Assembly: GCA_963786675.1 (NCBI GenBank)
Contig: CAWAZY010000005.1
Location: 413,651-477,650, forward strand
Length of the DNA stretch: 64,000 nt
Direction: 5' to 3'
Source: JAGVSR01 sp963786675
GTDB taxonomy: Bacteria; Pseudomonadota; Alphaproteobacteria; Rhizobiales; Hyphomicrobiaceae
Shown: piece after piece, positions 8,583-18,251 of the stretch
How the letters are laid out: every line of letters starts with the position of its first letter
Numbering within the stretch: the first letter of the stretch is position 1
Program-made: the position numbers and the translations under genes
Notes under the pieces: model-generated
The model's database searches: none
What the model saw: only the letters and a program-made list of their open reading frames with translations
What the model was told of the DNA's origin: nothing

Positions 8583-9593
8583 ATGTTGAGCCCCAAGGCT
8601 TCCATCATCAAGGCTTCCGTCATCGTTGCGGCGGGTGCAGTTCTCGCCGCCGGCATGGCACCCGCGGCGTTTGCCGCGGGTGGCGCACCGCACATCGAGC
8701 GTCAATCCTGGCCCTTCGCAGGGTTCGGCGGACAGTTCGACAAGGCGCAACTGCAACGCGGCTTCCAGGTTTACGAAAAAGTCTGCTCCGCATGCCATGG
8801 CCTGGATCGCGTGTCCTGGCGCAATCTCGTTCAAAAGGGCGGTCCGGAGTTCCCCGAGGAGGCCGTCAAGGCGCTCGCGGCGAGCTGGCCGAACCAGATT
8901 ACGGACGGCCCGAACGACGAAGGCGAGATGTTCCAGCGGCCCGCTCTCCTGTCGGACCGGATCCTGGGACCCTACAAAAACGAAAAGGCGGCCCGCGCCG
9001 CCCAGAACGGCGCATATCCGCCTGATCTGTCGCTCATGGCCAAGGCCCGCAATCCCGAGTACCACGGGTCCGTGTGGGGCCATCCGACCCACATGATGAA
9101 AGACATTCTCACGGGCTATCAGGAAGGCGGCGCCGATTATCTCTACGCGCTTCTGACCGGGTACAAGGATGTCCCGAGTTACGTGCGCGACGACAAGGGG
9201 CACTTGGTGCCGGTCGGTGCGGAAGGCGATGGCGGCAAGCCGGTCGAGCAATGCATCGCCATCAATCACAGCGACGAGGGCAAGCCCGATGAGTGCGTGG
9301 CCCTTGCCGAAGGCATGAGCTACAACGCGGCCTTCCCGGGTGGGCAGATCGCGATGCCGCCGATCCTGGGTGATGGCGCGGTCGAATATATCAAGGGCGC
9401 CGATGGCAAGCCGGTCGTTCCCGAAACGCTGGATCAGCACGCGCGCGACGTCTCAGCGTTCCTAGCCTGGGCGGCAGACCCGCATCTCAATACGCGCAAA
9501 GCAACCGGCTGGCAGGCGCTCCTGTTCCTGCTGGTGACGACCATTTTGCTCTTCCTGGGCAAGAAGCGGATCTGGTCGCGCATCGAGCACTAG
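8583..9593 (+). CDS. petC: Cytochrome c1 of the bc1 complex
   Basis: A 336-residue membrane-anchored c-type cytochrome that hands electrons from the Rieske protein to soluble cytochrome c. A signal peptide ends near 'AAFAAGG' (about residue 35). The haem motif is CSACH at about residues 68-72, the axial methionine lies in 'QIAMPPIL', and a single C-terminal helix (LLFLLVTTILLFLG) followed by basic residues anchors it. The ATG at 8583 follows petB by 14 bp after GGGAGAA. Upstream extension of the open frame is antisense to no known gene and overlaps petB, so it was rejected. Confidence 0.96.
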   Translation: MLSPKASIIKASVIVAAGAVLAAGMAPAAFAAGGAPHIERQSWPFAGFGGQFDKAQLQRGFQVYEKVCSACHGLDRVSWRNLVQKGGPEFPEEAVKALAASWPNQITDGPNDEGEMFQRPALLSDRILGPYKNEKAARAAQNGAYPPDLSLMAKARNPEYHGSVWGHPTHMMKDILTGYQEGGADYLYALLTGYKDVPSYVRDDKGHLVPVGAEGDGGKPVEQCIAINHSDEGKPDECVALAEGMSYNAAFPGGQIAMPPILGDGAVEYIKGADGKPVVPETLDQHARDVSAFLAWAADPHLNTRKATGWQALLFLLVTTILLFLGKKRIWSRIEH

Positions 9594-9616
9594 TGTTATA
9601 GGCACTGACGATCAGG

Positions 9617-9659
9617 CAGCGGGCATGGGGCCAAGCCTCGTGTCCGCTGTTTTCGTTTT
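9617..9659 (+). terminator. Rho-independent terminator of petABC
   Basis: A 14-bp stem (9617-9630 with 9636-9649, three G-T wobbles, no mismatch) with a 5-base loop is followed directly by a T-rich run (TTTTCGTTTTG). It lies 24 bp after the petC stop and so closes the bc1 operon before mtnP. Confidence 0.85.
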
Positions 9660-9686
9660 GTCGGCAGCGGTGGCGTGGAGGTTAGC

Positions 9687-10565
<879 letters not shown>

Positions 10566-10568
10566 GCA

Positions 10569-11399
10569 TCAGCCGCTGAACAGGCCCATGCGTCCGAGAA
10601 TGGCCTTCCCGATATCGATGCGCTTGGGCAGATCCGCCTCCGACGCGATGTCAATGTTGAGGGCGAACGTGTCCTTGCGTCCGTTGCCTTCCACCCATCC
10701 AACCCACCAGCCGATGTTGGGGGTCGTGGATGTACACCAGCCGGTCTTCGCGTAGAGGGTTCGCCCCTTTCGCTCATCCTGCCGCAACATGGCTTTCACC
10801 GCCTGCTGCGTGGCGCGGCGGAGCGGCAGTTCTTCAAGGCAGAGCGCGGCGAGGAAACTTGTCTGTTCAATGGCGCTGATGGTCAGCGGACCATCGAGCC
10901 AGAACCGGTCGACGGCCGTGCCAGTCGTCGCATTCCCGTAGCCGAGCGTGTCGAGCCATGTCTCATAGGGCTTGAGACCGATGCGCCGCGCGATCTCCTG
11001 ATAAACGGGAACGTTCGACACGCGCAGCGCTTCGGCCAGCGTCATGTCCTTTTCCCATGTCTTGAACACCCTGGGTTTTCCATCCCAGCTAAAAACCTCG
11101 TCAGGTCCCGACACGGCTCCCGTCTCGATTGCGATCAATGTGTTGGGGATTTTGAATGTCGAGGCAGGTATGAAGCGCTTTTGAGCGCGCGCGGCGCCGA
11201 CGAGTGTCACGCGGTCCGTCTGCAAATCGAGGTGCGCAAAAGTTCCCGTTACGCCGTGGGCCGAAAACTCCGCTTCCAAATCGGCGGCGGATTGAGCCGA
11301 ATTGGCGGCCGCTCCGCGCGGCAACATCAATGCAGCGGTCAGTGTTCCGATCCCAAAGGCGAGCTGGCGCCGGGTGATCGAGGACACGGGCGCCTCCAT
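10569..11399 (-). CDS. Class D (OXA-type) beta-lactamase
   Basis: A serine beta-lactamase/penicillin-binding fold enzyme of about 276 residues. All class D motifs are visible in order: STFK with the active-site Ser and Lys, SNV (SxV box), YGN, and KTG (YAKTGW), along with the 'DRFWLDGPLTIS' omega-region. The N-terminus 'SITRRQLAFGIG' plus an Ala/Leu hydrophobic stretch looks like a twin-arginine (Tat) signal. Start ATG 11399 overlaps the upstream gene's stop by one base (TGATG), so translation is likely coupled. No mobile element borders it, so it looks like an intrinsic chromosomal gene; the actual resistance profile cannot be read from sequence. Confidence 0.9.
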   Translation of the reverse strand: MEAPVSSITRRQLAFGIGTLTAALMLPRGAAANSAQSAADLEAEFSAHGVTGTFAHLDLQTDRVTLVGAARAQKRFIPASTFKIPNTLIAIETGAVSGPDEVFSWDGKPRVFKTWEKDMTLAEALRVSNVPVYQEIARRIGLKPYETWLDTLGYGNATTGTAVDRFWLDGPLTISAIEQTSFLAALCLEELPLRRATQQAVKAMLRQDERKGRTLYAKTGWCTSTTPNIGWWVGWVEGNGRKDTFALNIDIASEADLPKRIDIGKAILGRMGLFSG

Positions 11400-11794
11400 C
11401 AGCTGTTGGGGAAACTGATCAAGATTTTCATTTTGAGGAGTTCGGGAAACGCCGTCTCCAGGGCTTGGCCCGCGAGCCACAGGATTACGCCCAGCAGCAG
11501 CAACGCCGGAATGGCGGCGATCACCGCCTTGAGGAAAAAGGCCACGAGCCGGAAAAACGGAACTTCGATTGACCGGACGGCCGCCGGATACGTCTCATCT
11601 TGGCCATAGGCCGTGGCGTACGCATCGGAGGACGTGCCTGCGTACCCCATTGGATCAGGATGCGGCGCGGCGAGCCCGGCGGCAATCGCCTCGCGCTCTC
11701 GGGCCTGCCGCATGCGCGCTTCCTTCTCGCGTCGCAGGGTGCGGGGCAGGTCGTCCATTTCGCCGTCGCCGTCGGCGGTGAGTGGTAAATTCAT
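11399..11794 (-). CDS. Single-helix membrane protein coupled to the beta-lactamase gene
   Basis: A 131-residue protein with a charged, Arg/Glu/Ala-rich N-terminal half (residues ~15-45, predicted helical and cytoplasmic) and a hydrophobic region near residues 82-112 that could form one or two membrane passes. Its TGA overlaps the ATG of the class D beta-lactamase by one base, so the two are an operon. No family is recognised. Its coupling suggests a role in the membrane side of the same function, but that is inference only. Confidence 0.65.
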   Translation of the reverse strand: MNLPLTADGDGEMDDLPRTLRREKEARMRQAREREAIAAGLAAPHPDPMGYAGTSSDAYATAYGQDETYPAAVRSIEVPFFRLVAFFLKAVIAAIPALLLLGVILWLAGQALETAFPELLKMKILISFPNS

Positions 11795-11950
11795 CGCGCG
11801 AAATCCTCAGTTCTGTCGCCTGCCGCCGGCGCGGCCCTGGCAGGCCTGTCATACGAATCAGTAGACGCTGCAAATCACTGTAGCTGCCCGACTATCCCAT
11901 ATGGCTCGATATTGGTATTTTGCGCCGTGAATTTGACCGTGAGGTGTCTG

Positions 11951-12481
11951 TTGAGCGACCTGAAAGGCCTGATCCGCACGATCCCGGACTATCCCAAGCC
12001 CGGAATCATGTTTCGAGACGTCACGACACTTCTCGGTGACGCGCAAGGTTTCAAGGCGGCCATCGCCCAGATGGTGGAGCCCTACCGGACGTTGCGGGTG
12101 GACGCCGTGGCGGGGATCGAGGCCCGCGGCTTCATTCTCGGCGGCGCTGTCGCTGACCGGCTCGGGTGCGGGTTCATTCCCATTCGCAAGAAGGGTAAGC
12201 TGCCGTGGCGTACCATCGGGCAGGAGTACACCCTTGAGTATGGGGTCGATGTGATCGAGATCCACGAGGATGCGATCCGCGACGGGGAGCGCATCCTGAT
12301 TGTCGATGACCTTATCGCGACCGGAGGCACGGCCACCGCGGCGGCGCAGTTGATCCGCCGCTCGGGCGGCGAGATCGTTGGCGCGACGTTTATTATCGAT
12401 CTGCCCGAACTCGGCGGTGTGCGGCTGCTCAACGAGGCGGGGATCGACTGCCATGCGCTCGTGGCATTCGAGGGACACTAG
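11951..12481 (+). CDS. apt: Adenine phosphoribosyltransferase
   Basis: Apt converts adenine and PRPP to AMP in the cytoplasm. The 176-residue product has the family N-terminus 'IRTIPDYPKPGIMFRDVTTLL', 'GIEARGFILGGAVA' and the PRPP-binding loop 'ILIVDDLIATGGTA'. I place the start at TTG 11951 (LSDLKGLIRTIPDY), with GAGGTG just upstream; a GTG at 11927 would add eight residues. Its position beside mtnP and mtnA makes sense, as MtnP releases adenine, which Apt recovers. Confidence 0.95.
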   Translation: MSDLKGLIRTIPDYPKPGIMFRDVTTLLGDAQGFKAAIAQMVEPYRTLRVDAVAGIEARGFILGGAVADRLGCGFIPIRKKGKLPWRTIGQEYTLEYGVDVIEIHEDAIRDGERILIVDDLIATGGTATAAAQLIRRSGGEIVGATFIIDLPELGGVRLLNEAGIDCHALVAFEGH

Positions 12482-12485
12482 CGCG

Positions 12486-12725
12486 ATGGGCGAGCCCGCA
12501 CTGCCGTTGGAGCGGTTGGACGCGGCGCGGGCCGTCATCGCGCAATGGCGCATGGATCCGCATGGCGCTTTCGACTGTCCCGTTTGCGGGGCGCGTGGCG
12601 TCCACCTGACCGATCACTCCGCGCGGCCCCATACGGAATGGTACCGGCTCGCATGCGCGGCGTGCGGTCTCGACCATATGCTGAGCGTGCCGATGGGCGC
12701 GCAGGTTCCCGGCGGAGAGGGATGA
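12486..12725 (+). CDS. Small zinc-ribbon-like protein of unknown function
   Basis: A 79-residue protein with two CxxC pairs, CPVC at about residue 31 and CAAC at about residue 57, spaced as in a small zinc ribbon. Two histidines (HLTDH) lie between them. It sits four bases after apt and four before mtnA, in the same direction, so it is part of the salvage operon. The role is unknown; a nucleic-acid or protein-binding accessory is only a guess. Confidence 0.65.
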   Translation: MGEPALPLERLDAARAVIAQWRMDPHGAFDCPVCGARGVHLTDHSARPHTEWYRLACAACGLDHMLSVPMGAQVPGGEG

Positions 12726-12729
12726 GGCC

Positions 12730-13824
12730 ATGAAGATTGCCGGAACGCCCTATCGCACCATCTGGCGCGCGCCCGACGGCGTTGCCATTATCGATCAGAC
12801 ACGCCTGCCGCATGCCTTCGAAGTCGTGACCTTGCGTTCGGAGCAAGACGCCGCGCGGGCCATTCTGACCATGCAGGTGCGGGGCGCGCCGCTGATCGGT
12901 GTCACGGCGGCATACGGCGTCGCGCTGGCCATGGAAAACGATGCATCCGATGCGGCCTTGGACGCGGCCATTGTCCACCTCGCCCGTCAGCGGCCGACGG
13001 CGGTCAATTTGCGCTGGGCCCTGGAGGAAATGCGCAAAATTCTCGCGTCGATCGAGCCTGCGGAGCGTTGCGCGGCGGCTTTCACGGCGGCAGGGCGCAT
13101 GGCCGATGAAGACGTGGAAACCTGCCGGCGCATTGGCGTGCATGGCCTCGAGCTGATCCGCGCGATCGCCGCGCGCAAACCCGCCGGGCAGCCGGTCAAC
13201 ATCCTGACCCACTGCAACGCCGGCTGGCTCGCGTGTGTGGACTGGGGCACGGCGACGTCGCCCATTTATCAGGCGCATGACGCCGGCATTCCGGTCCACG
13301 TCTTTGTGGATGAAACCCGGCCGCGCAATCAGGGCGCGTTTCTGACGGCATATGAATTGGGCGCGCACGGCGTGGCCCACACTCTGATCGTCGACAATGC
13401 TGGCGGTCATCTGATGCAGCGCGGCGCCGTCGACTTGGTGATCGTCGGCACGGACCGCGTCACGGCATCGGGGGATGTGGCCAACAAGATCGGGACCTAC
13501 CTGAAGGCGCTGGCCGCCCACGATACGGGCGTGCCGTTCTATGTGGCCTTGCCGCATTCGACCATCGACTGGACCTTGCGCGATGGCATGGCCATTCCCA
13601 TAGAGGAACGCGGGGAAGAGGAAGTGCTGCAACTGCCTGGCCGGACGGCGGCCGGCGAATTGGTCTCGATTGCCTTGGCCCCCGAGGGGTGCCGCGCGGC
13701 CAATCCGGCCTTCGACGTGACGCCCGCGCGGCTCGTAACCGGATTGATTACCGAACGGGGCGTGTGTGCCGCCTCGGACGCCGGGCTTCTGGGGCTCTAT
13801 CCCGAGAAACGGGGTGCGGCATGA
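12730..13824 (+). CDS. mtnA: S-methyl-5-thioribose-1-phosphate isomerase
   Basis: MtnA isomerises MTR-1P to 5-methylthioribulose-1-phosphate. The 364-residue protein belongs to the eIF2B-like isomerase family, with the substrate loop 'MQVRGAPLIGVTAAYGVALA', the catalytic cysteine in 'NILTHCNAGWLA' and the catalytic aspartate in 'VIVGTDRVTASGDVANKIGTY'. It lies between the zinc-ribbon gene and the class II aldolase, whose ATG overlaps its stop (ATGA at 13821). The tight operon supports a joint pathway with mtnP and apt. Confidence 0.96.
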   Translation: MKIAGTPYRTIWRAPDGVAIIDQTRLPHAFEVVTLRSEQDAARAILTMQVRGAPLIGVTAAYGVALAMENDASDAALDAAIVHLARQRPTAVNLRWALEEMRKILASIEPAERCAAAFTAAGRMADEDVETCRRIGVHGLELIRAIAARKPAGQPVNILTHCNAGWLACVDWGTATSPIYQAHDAGIPVHVFVDETRPRNQGAFLTAYELGAHGVAHTLIVDNAGGHLMQRGAVDLVIVGTDRVTASGDVANKIGTYLKALAAHDTGVPFYVALPHSTIDWTLRDGMAIPIEERGEEEVLQLPGRTAAGELVSIALAPEGCRAANPAFDVTPARLVTGLITERGVCAASDAGLLGLYPEKRGAA

Positions 13825-14504
13825 GCAAACGCAAGGGTCCATCCGAAAAGGCGCTGCGCAAGTCTGTCGTCGCCACGGCACAACAAATGAGCCGCAGCGG
13901 TTTATCGCCGGGCCGGTCGGGTAACGTGTCGGCCCGCGCTCCGGGCGGGATGCTGATTACGCCGTCGGGCCTCGCCTATGCGGACCTGACCGCCGACGAC
14001 ATCGTCTTTGTCGGAGATGATGGTCTTGCAGCAGCCGGACACCGCAGCCCATCGAGCGAATGGCATTTGCATCTGGCGGCCTACCGGGTCCGACCCGATA
14101 TGACTGCGGTGGTGCATACCCACTCGCTCCATGCCGTCGTGCTGGCGTGCGCGGGTAAACCGATACCGGCCTTTCACTACATGGTCGCGGTGGCGGGCGG
14201 CGCCGACATCCCGCTCGTGCCGTACGCGACGTTCGGTACTGAGGAACTGGCGAAACACGTGGCTGGTGGATTGGCCAGCCGCGACGCTTGCCTGCTGGCC
14301 CATCATGGACAGGTGGCGCTGGGCCGCTCGCTGGATGCGGCTCTGGAACTGGCCCGCGAGGTTGAAGTACTGGCCGAACAATACTGCAAAGTCCTGACGC
14401 TCGGCCCGGCACATATCCTGCCGGAAGCGGAAATGGCCGCCGTCATCGAGAAGTTCAAGACTTACGGCCGCGCCGCCGCAGCGGACGACGAAGTCGACGG
14501 CTGA
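13821..14504 (+). CDS. Class II aldolase, probable 5-methylthioribulose-1-phosphate aldolase
   Basis: A 227-residue class II (zinc) aldolase/adducin-family protein. Metal-binding histidines lie in 'HTHSLHAV' and 'HHGQVALG', the catalytic acid in 'SSEWHLH', and the phosphate-binding block in 'GRSGNVSARAPGGMLITPSG'. Family members include L-fuculose-1-phosphate aldolase and MtnB dehydratase. The 'SGNVS' and 'SSEW' layout is the aldolase type. Next to mtnP and mtnA, and with no mtnB, mtnC or mtnD in sight, the parsimonious reading is the Ald2-type enzyme of the DHAP shunt, which gives dihydroxyacetone phosphate and methylthioacetaldehyde. That assignment is inferred from context. Start ATG 13821 overlaps the mtnA stop. 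Confidence 0.85.
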   Translation: MSKRKGPSEKALRKSVVATAQQMSRSGLSPGRSGNVSARAPGGMLITPSGLAYADLTADDIVFVGDDGLAAAGHRSPSSEWHLHLAAYRVRPDMTAVVHTHSLHAVVLACAGKPIPAFHYMVAVAGGADIPLVPYATFGTEELAKHVAGGLASRDACLLAHHGQVALGRSLDAALELAREVEVLAEQYCKVLTLGPAHILPEAEMAAVIEKFKTYGRAAAADDEVDG

Positions 14505-15379
14505 GCGGCAGGCAGGCTTGCCGTTGCCCCTGGGATTTTCTTGGCTTCGTCGCCGCCGATCTTGGTGATCGCCGGCATCTCGGTATCGCGGGCATCTTTC
14601 AGGGTGATGGTCGCCGGCGCGCCGCCACGCGAGGCCTCGACCACAATTTCCGCGGCCTTGATGCAGACAGGCACGCGATCGGGCGCGAACTTCTGCGAGA
14701 TCGCGACAAGCCCGTTCTGGTCGTTGACGACCACGTTGGCATTCCCGCCACCAAGGGCCGCGACCTCTGCTTCGGCCCCGAGTTTCTTCAAGTCTTCGCG
14801 CTTGATGCCATAGCTGATGGCACCGGCGCGGATTGTTTCGCGCACCAGGAAGTATTTGCTGCCGGCCTTGGGCTTCACCTCGGTGCGGAAGCGTTCAAGG
14901 ATGTGGTCGGCGACCTGATCGTCAATCGATTCAGCGCGCATGTCGGACACGTTGACGTCGACCTTGAGGCTCTTCTTGGCGTCCGCGGTGGCCGAAGCGC
15001 TCAGTCCCGGAATAACGTTCTTGAGCATGGCGAAGGAGACGCCCGCGCTCGACTTCTGCTCATCGCTGAAGGTGTAGTCGGCGATCTTGATGTCGCGCCG
15101 GTAGCCCTTCATGGCTAGGATGGCGGGTTCCTCGCCGTAAGCCGTGACGCGATAGAAAGTGCCCGATTTATCGAGGCGGTAGATGGAACCGGCGGGATCG
15201 AAGCCGTTGGGTACGATCGGGCATTCGAACCCGTTGGGCACGCCCGGAAGCAGTTGCGGGTTCTTGTCGATGGACCCGATGATGGGATCGGTCGGGGGAA
15301 CGGCGAAAGTGTCGGCACAGCCCGCGACCGCGGCGGCCGCGATCACGGCGCACGCCGCCAGTCTCTTGTTCGAGCGCAT
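14462..15379 (-). CDS. Outer-membrane or periplasmic lipoprotein of unknown function
   Basis: A 305-residue protein with a type II signal peptide whose lipobox ends 'AAAVAGC' near residue 22. The mature part is soluble with a long alternating beta/alpha pattern, and the C-terminus is a low-complexity Ala/Pro/Ser tail. The ATG at 15379 has GGGGAG seven bases upstream. The 3' end overlaps the aldolase gene by 43 bp, convergently. Family not recognised. Asp absent at +2 suggests an outer-membrane destination by the usual rule, which is not verified for this group. Confidence 0.7.
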   Translation of the reverse strand: MRSNKRLAACAVIAAAAVAGCADTFAVPPTDPIIGSIDKNPQLLPGVPNGFECPIVPNGFDPAGSIYRLDKSGTFYRVTAYGEEPAILAMKGYRRDIKIADYTFSDEQKSSAGVSFAMLKNVIPGLSASATADAKKSLKVDVNVSDMRAESIDDQVADHILERFRTEVKPKAGSKYFLVRETIRAGAISYGIKREDLKKLGAEAEVAALGGGNANVVVNDQNGLVAISQKFAPDRVPVCIKAAEIVVEASRGGAPATITLKDARDTEMPAITKIGGDEAKKIPGATASLPAAQPSTSSSAAAARP

Positions 15380-15499
15380 CGGACGACTCCCCATCGTTCC
15401 CGATCCCTGTCAGCGTTGTACGGGGGCAGCCGCACCCCCGCAACGGGAGGGGTGAGGCGTGCGGCCACAATCCTCGGTTTTTGCTGGTCTTAGCGCTTG

Positions 15500-16520
15500 T
15501 TAACCGTGGAGAAGCGCGACCGAAACCGCGGGTGCGCAGGCGGTCGCCCAAGGGGCCACGTCGCTGCCGGTATCGACGATTTCGGCAAAGGTGAGAACCT
15601 CGCGGCCCAGGCGCGCGGCGATCTGCGCAATGTCGCCCGCTCCGAATTCCCGCCGCGATCACGGGTGCGGCCGGAGACAATGAAATGGCGGAGAGGACCT
15701 GGAGCGCGCCGTCGTGCAACGACCGCAATTGGGCTTCGCGGATGTAAGCCGCCACCGTCGCCCACTCATCGGCTGTGCCGTCGGCGGCATCGCGGCCGAG
15801 CAAGCGGGCAAGGCGGGCCACACTCTCGTCGACCGACTTGCCCTTGCCGTCGGCGGTGGCGTGCAGATCGATGGTGGTCAGATCCACGCCGAGGATGCGC
15901 CGCACGTCGGCCATCGTGGCCAGATATTCGCGCGCCAGCGTGACCCAATGGCCTTGGAACGGCACGCGGTTCGTCACGCCCATGACGGCGGTGCGCGTGA
16001 AGCCCGTATAGACGAGTTCGCCCGTTGTCTGGCGTAGCGCGTCGGTCAATCCGGCCGGACACGGCGCGCCATCGCGAATGGGTATGATATCGGCGGTGGT
16101 GGACCCGAAATCCATCAACAGCGCCTCGGTATGACGCTGCGACACCAGGGCGGCGGTGGCCAGAAAGTTCGTCGAACCCACGTCCCGATGATGGGTCAGC
16201 GCCATGCCCGCATCTCCGAAGCCGCGTGGGCCCATCCAGAACCGCGTCCCGGCGCCGTACTCCCGCGCAAGGCGCGCGACGAGCGTCTCGACGCCGGTCT
16301 TGCGATCGGGGAAAACATCGGAGAGTTCGCCGGTCATGGTGACGGAGACCTGATCGGCCCCGGCGGCCAGCGCTGCGGCCTTGCGCAGGGCGGTATCGAG
16401 CTTCTCAAGTCCCATCCACAGGCGGCAGCGGAACTGCTCCACCGCCGTGACGCGGCCGCCCTCGACGCGGGCCACCTTCAGGTGGGCGCCTCCGACATCA
16501 AGGCCAACGCGGATGGTCAT
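15500..16520 (-). CDS. H4MPT-linked C1 transfer pathway protein, hydantoinase/sugar-kinase-like fold (TIGR03123 type), with an apparent +1 frameshift
   Basis: The N-terminus 'MTIRVGLDVGGAHLKVARV' and 'LLMDFGSTTADIIPI' are the phosphate motifs of the ASKHA fold. This protein family accompanies H4MPT genes in archaea and methylotrophs, and its reaction is unknown to me. The frame reads well to residue ~289, then breaks at 'GIRSGRHCA'. Removing one base near 15648 (GGAATTCGG) restores 'GAGDIAQIAARLGREVLTFAEIV' and a stop TAA at 15500-15502. The corrected product is about 339 residues, the family's usual size. The uncorrected frame instead runs 330 bp further into the lipoprotein gene. It is divergent from the HisA-like gene. 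Confidence 0.82.
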
Positions 16521-16582
16521 GGGTTCGGGCTCCGTGAGCGTCTGCGGCCTGTGTTACACCAAGTCCGGACGGAGGAAAGAGG

Positions 16583-17284
16583 ATGCAGGTCATTCCGGTT
16601 ATCGATGTGCGGGGCGGGCTGGCGGTGCGGGCGGTCGCGGGGGATCGTGCGCGCTATCAGCCGCTGCAATCGGCGTTGGCCGCCGCGCCCGATCCGGTGG
16701 CGGTCGCCAAAGGCTATCGCGCACTTTACCCCTTCGAGACCCTGTATGTCGCCGACCTCGATGGCATTGAAGGTGGGCGTCCGGCGGCGTCCCTGCACCT
16801 GGACGTGGCGGCGGCTTGGGGCGGCGCCCAAGTGTGGATCGACGACGGCGGCCTCGATCCGGCGGGCGCGCCGGCACGTGTGCAGCGTGTCGTGGGGTCG
16901 GAATCGCTTCTGGCGGCGGGCCTGTGCAGCATGGCCGGTGAGGCGGCGGCGCTGAGGCATGCTTCGATCCTGTCGCTCGATTTTCGCGGCGATGCCTTCA
17001 TCGGACCGCCACTGCTGCTGGAGGAACCTGCCCTGTGGCCCGCCACCCTCATTGTCATGACGTTGGCGGCAGTCGGACGGGATGCAGGGCCCGATATCGC
17101 CCGGGTGTCCGAAATCGTGAGGCGGGCGGGACCGTCACGGCGGGTCCATGCGGCCGGCGGGGTACGCGGGATCGGCGATGTGCGCGCGCTGAAGGACGAA
17201 GGCGCTGCAGGCGTGCTGGTGGCGAGCGCCCTGCACGCGGGCCAAATAAAAGCCGGCGACCTCCATGAGATCGCCGGCTGGTAG
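16583..17284 (+). CDS. HisA/HisF-related (TIM-barrel) protein of the H4MPT cluster
   Basis: A 233-residue protein with the start 'MQVIPVIDVRGGLAVRAVAGDR' and the closing blocks 'HAAGGVRGIGDVRALKDEGAAGVLVASALHAG' typical of the HisA fold. HisA itself has a longer substrate loop. This shorter, variant type (hisAF-related) occurs in methanogens and methylotrophs beside H4MPT genes. Its place between the TIGR03123-type gene and fae supports a role in methanopterin cofactor synthesis or modification, which remains inferred. The GGAGG at 16572-16576 supports ATG 16583. Confidence 0.8.
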   Translation: MQVIPVIDVRGGLAVRAVAGDRARYQPLQSALAAAPDPVAVAKGYRALYPFETLYVADLDGIEGGRPAASLHLDVAAAWGGAQVWIDDGGLDPAGAPARVQRVVGSESLLAAGLCSMAGEAAALRHASILSLDFRGDAFIGPPLLLEEPALWPATLIVMTLAAVGRDAGPDIARVSEIVRRAGPSRRVHAAGGVRGIGDVRALKDEGAAGVLVASALHAGQIKAGDLHEIAGW

Positions 17285-17292
17285 TTTCAGTC

Positions 17293-17329
17293 CACACCGT
17301 GCGAGTGGCTGGGGAATCCACTCGGTGTG
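17293..17329. terminator. Inverted repeat downstream of the HisA-related gene, possible terminator
   Basis: Two arms (17293-17299 plus 17304-17308, and 17318-17329) can pair over 12 bp, with a 4-base bulge (17300-17303) and a 9-base loop. It lies just after the HisA-related stop and in the gap towards the convergent fae gene. No strong T-run follows, so a bidirectional or structural role is as likely as a rho-independent terminator. Confidence 0.4.
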
Positions 17330-17434
17330 TTAGCCGTTCCAACGGCCAGAGAGTATTCTACCCAATCGCTGCAGCAGACCCGCTTTCATAGGAGGGGCGT
17401 TATTGTTGTTATCCTGCTGTGGACGGTTTCCGCT

Positions 17435-17947
17435 TCAAGACTTGGCGCTGAAGGGATGGGCAGCCGAGTTGCGCTGAGCGGTCGCTTCGGCAGCCGTCGG
17501 CTTGCCGGCAACGGCGCGGGCGATGGCTTCCTTGGTCGCGCGATAGTTGAAGTCCTGGATCTTGGCGTCGTCGGCAGCTTCCCAGTGGATGAACACGCCG
17601 ACGCAGACGTAGACGTCGTCAGCTTCGTTGGCGGGGATGATGCCTTCGGCAACGGCGTCCTGAACAGCCTTTGCAACGCCGTACTGTGCCGGTCCGAACA
17701 TCTGGACAGCCTGGCGGGCGTCCTTGATCGTGACCTTGTTGAACATCACGGTGTTGGGCTTGCAAGCAAGGTTCGGCGCGATGACGGCGAGGAGCGACGT
17801 GAAGCCGTCCTTGTTGTTCGTCAGCGAGTTGCAGAATGCGGTCTCGACGGCGCTGCCGCGCGGGCCGATGAGCAGGTCGATGTGAGCAACTTCGTTACCG
17901 TCGCCGACGAGCGACTCGCCAACCATTACGCGATTAATCTTGGCCAT
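17435..17947 (-). CDS. fae: Formaldehyde-activating enzyme
   Basis: Fae condenses formaldehyde with dephospho-tetrahydromethanopterin to methylene-H4MPT, the entry step of the C1 oxidation pathway, in the cytoplasm. The 170-residue product begins 'MAKINRVMVGESLVGDGNEVAHIDLLIG' in outline, with the conserved 'AFCNSLTNNKDGFTSLLAVIAPNL' block containing the active-site region around the first histidine ('EVAHIDLL'). All blocks match Fae closely. It stands apart from the other cluster genes with a 304-bp upstream region, which fits the high, separate expression usual for fae in methylotrophs. Confidence 0.97.
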   Translation of the reverse strand: MAKINRVMVGESLVGDGNEVAHIDLLIGPRGSAVETAFCNSLTNNKDGFTSLLAVIAPNLACKPNTVMFNKVTIKDARQAVQMFGPAQYGVAKAVQDAVAEGIIPANEADDVYVCVGVFIHWEAADDAKIQDFNYRATKEAIARAVAGKPTAAEATAQRNSAAHPFSAKS

Positions 17948-18251
17948 TAGTGGGGTTCCTCCCAGTTTCGAACAAACAATGTGAGCCGGCGCGCCCCGGA
18001 GTGATCCGGTGTGGGCCGGCTACGCTCGTCCCAAGCTAGCGGTGATGGCAGGGAACGGTGAAAAAGCGACACCGGACCGGATCACCAGATAGCGGCGCGC
18101 CTAGAGCACCGGGCCCTATTAGCCACAGAGGCTGGGGTTCGACAAGGGGAGATGCGCCTTTGGTCGAATAGCCGCAAAATATTCGAAACGGTCCAAGGGG
18201 TTGGTACAACACACGGCGCGGCATGGCGGCCCCGGCGAGCCCTGCGGGACA
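17948..18251 (-). promoter_or_regulatory. fae upstream region
   Basis: A 304-bp gap between the fae start and the end of the CitG-like gene on the same strand. It has no supported gene. The ribosome binding site of fae lies just above its ATG (GGGAGGA, read on minus, about 17958-17964). A promoter is expected here because fae is usually one of the most expressed proteins in methylotrophs. I could not fix its boxes. Confidence 0.5.
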
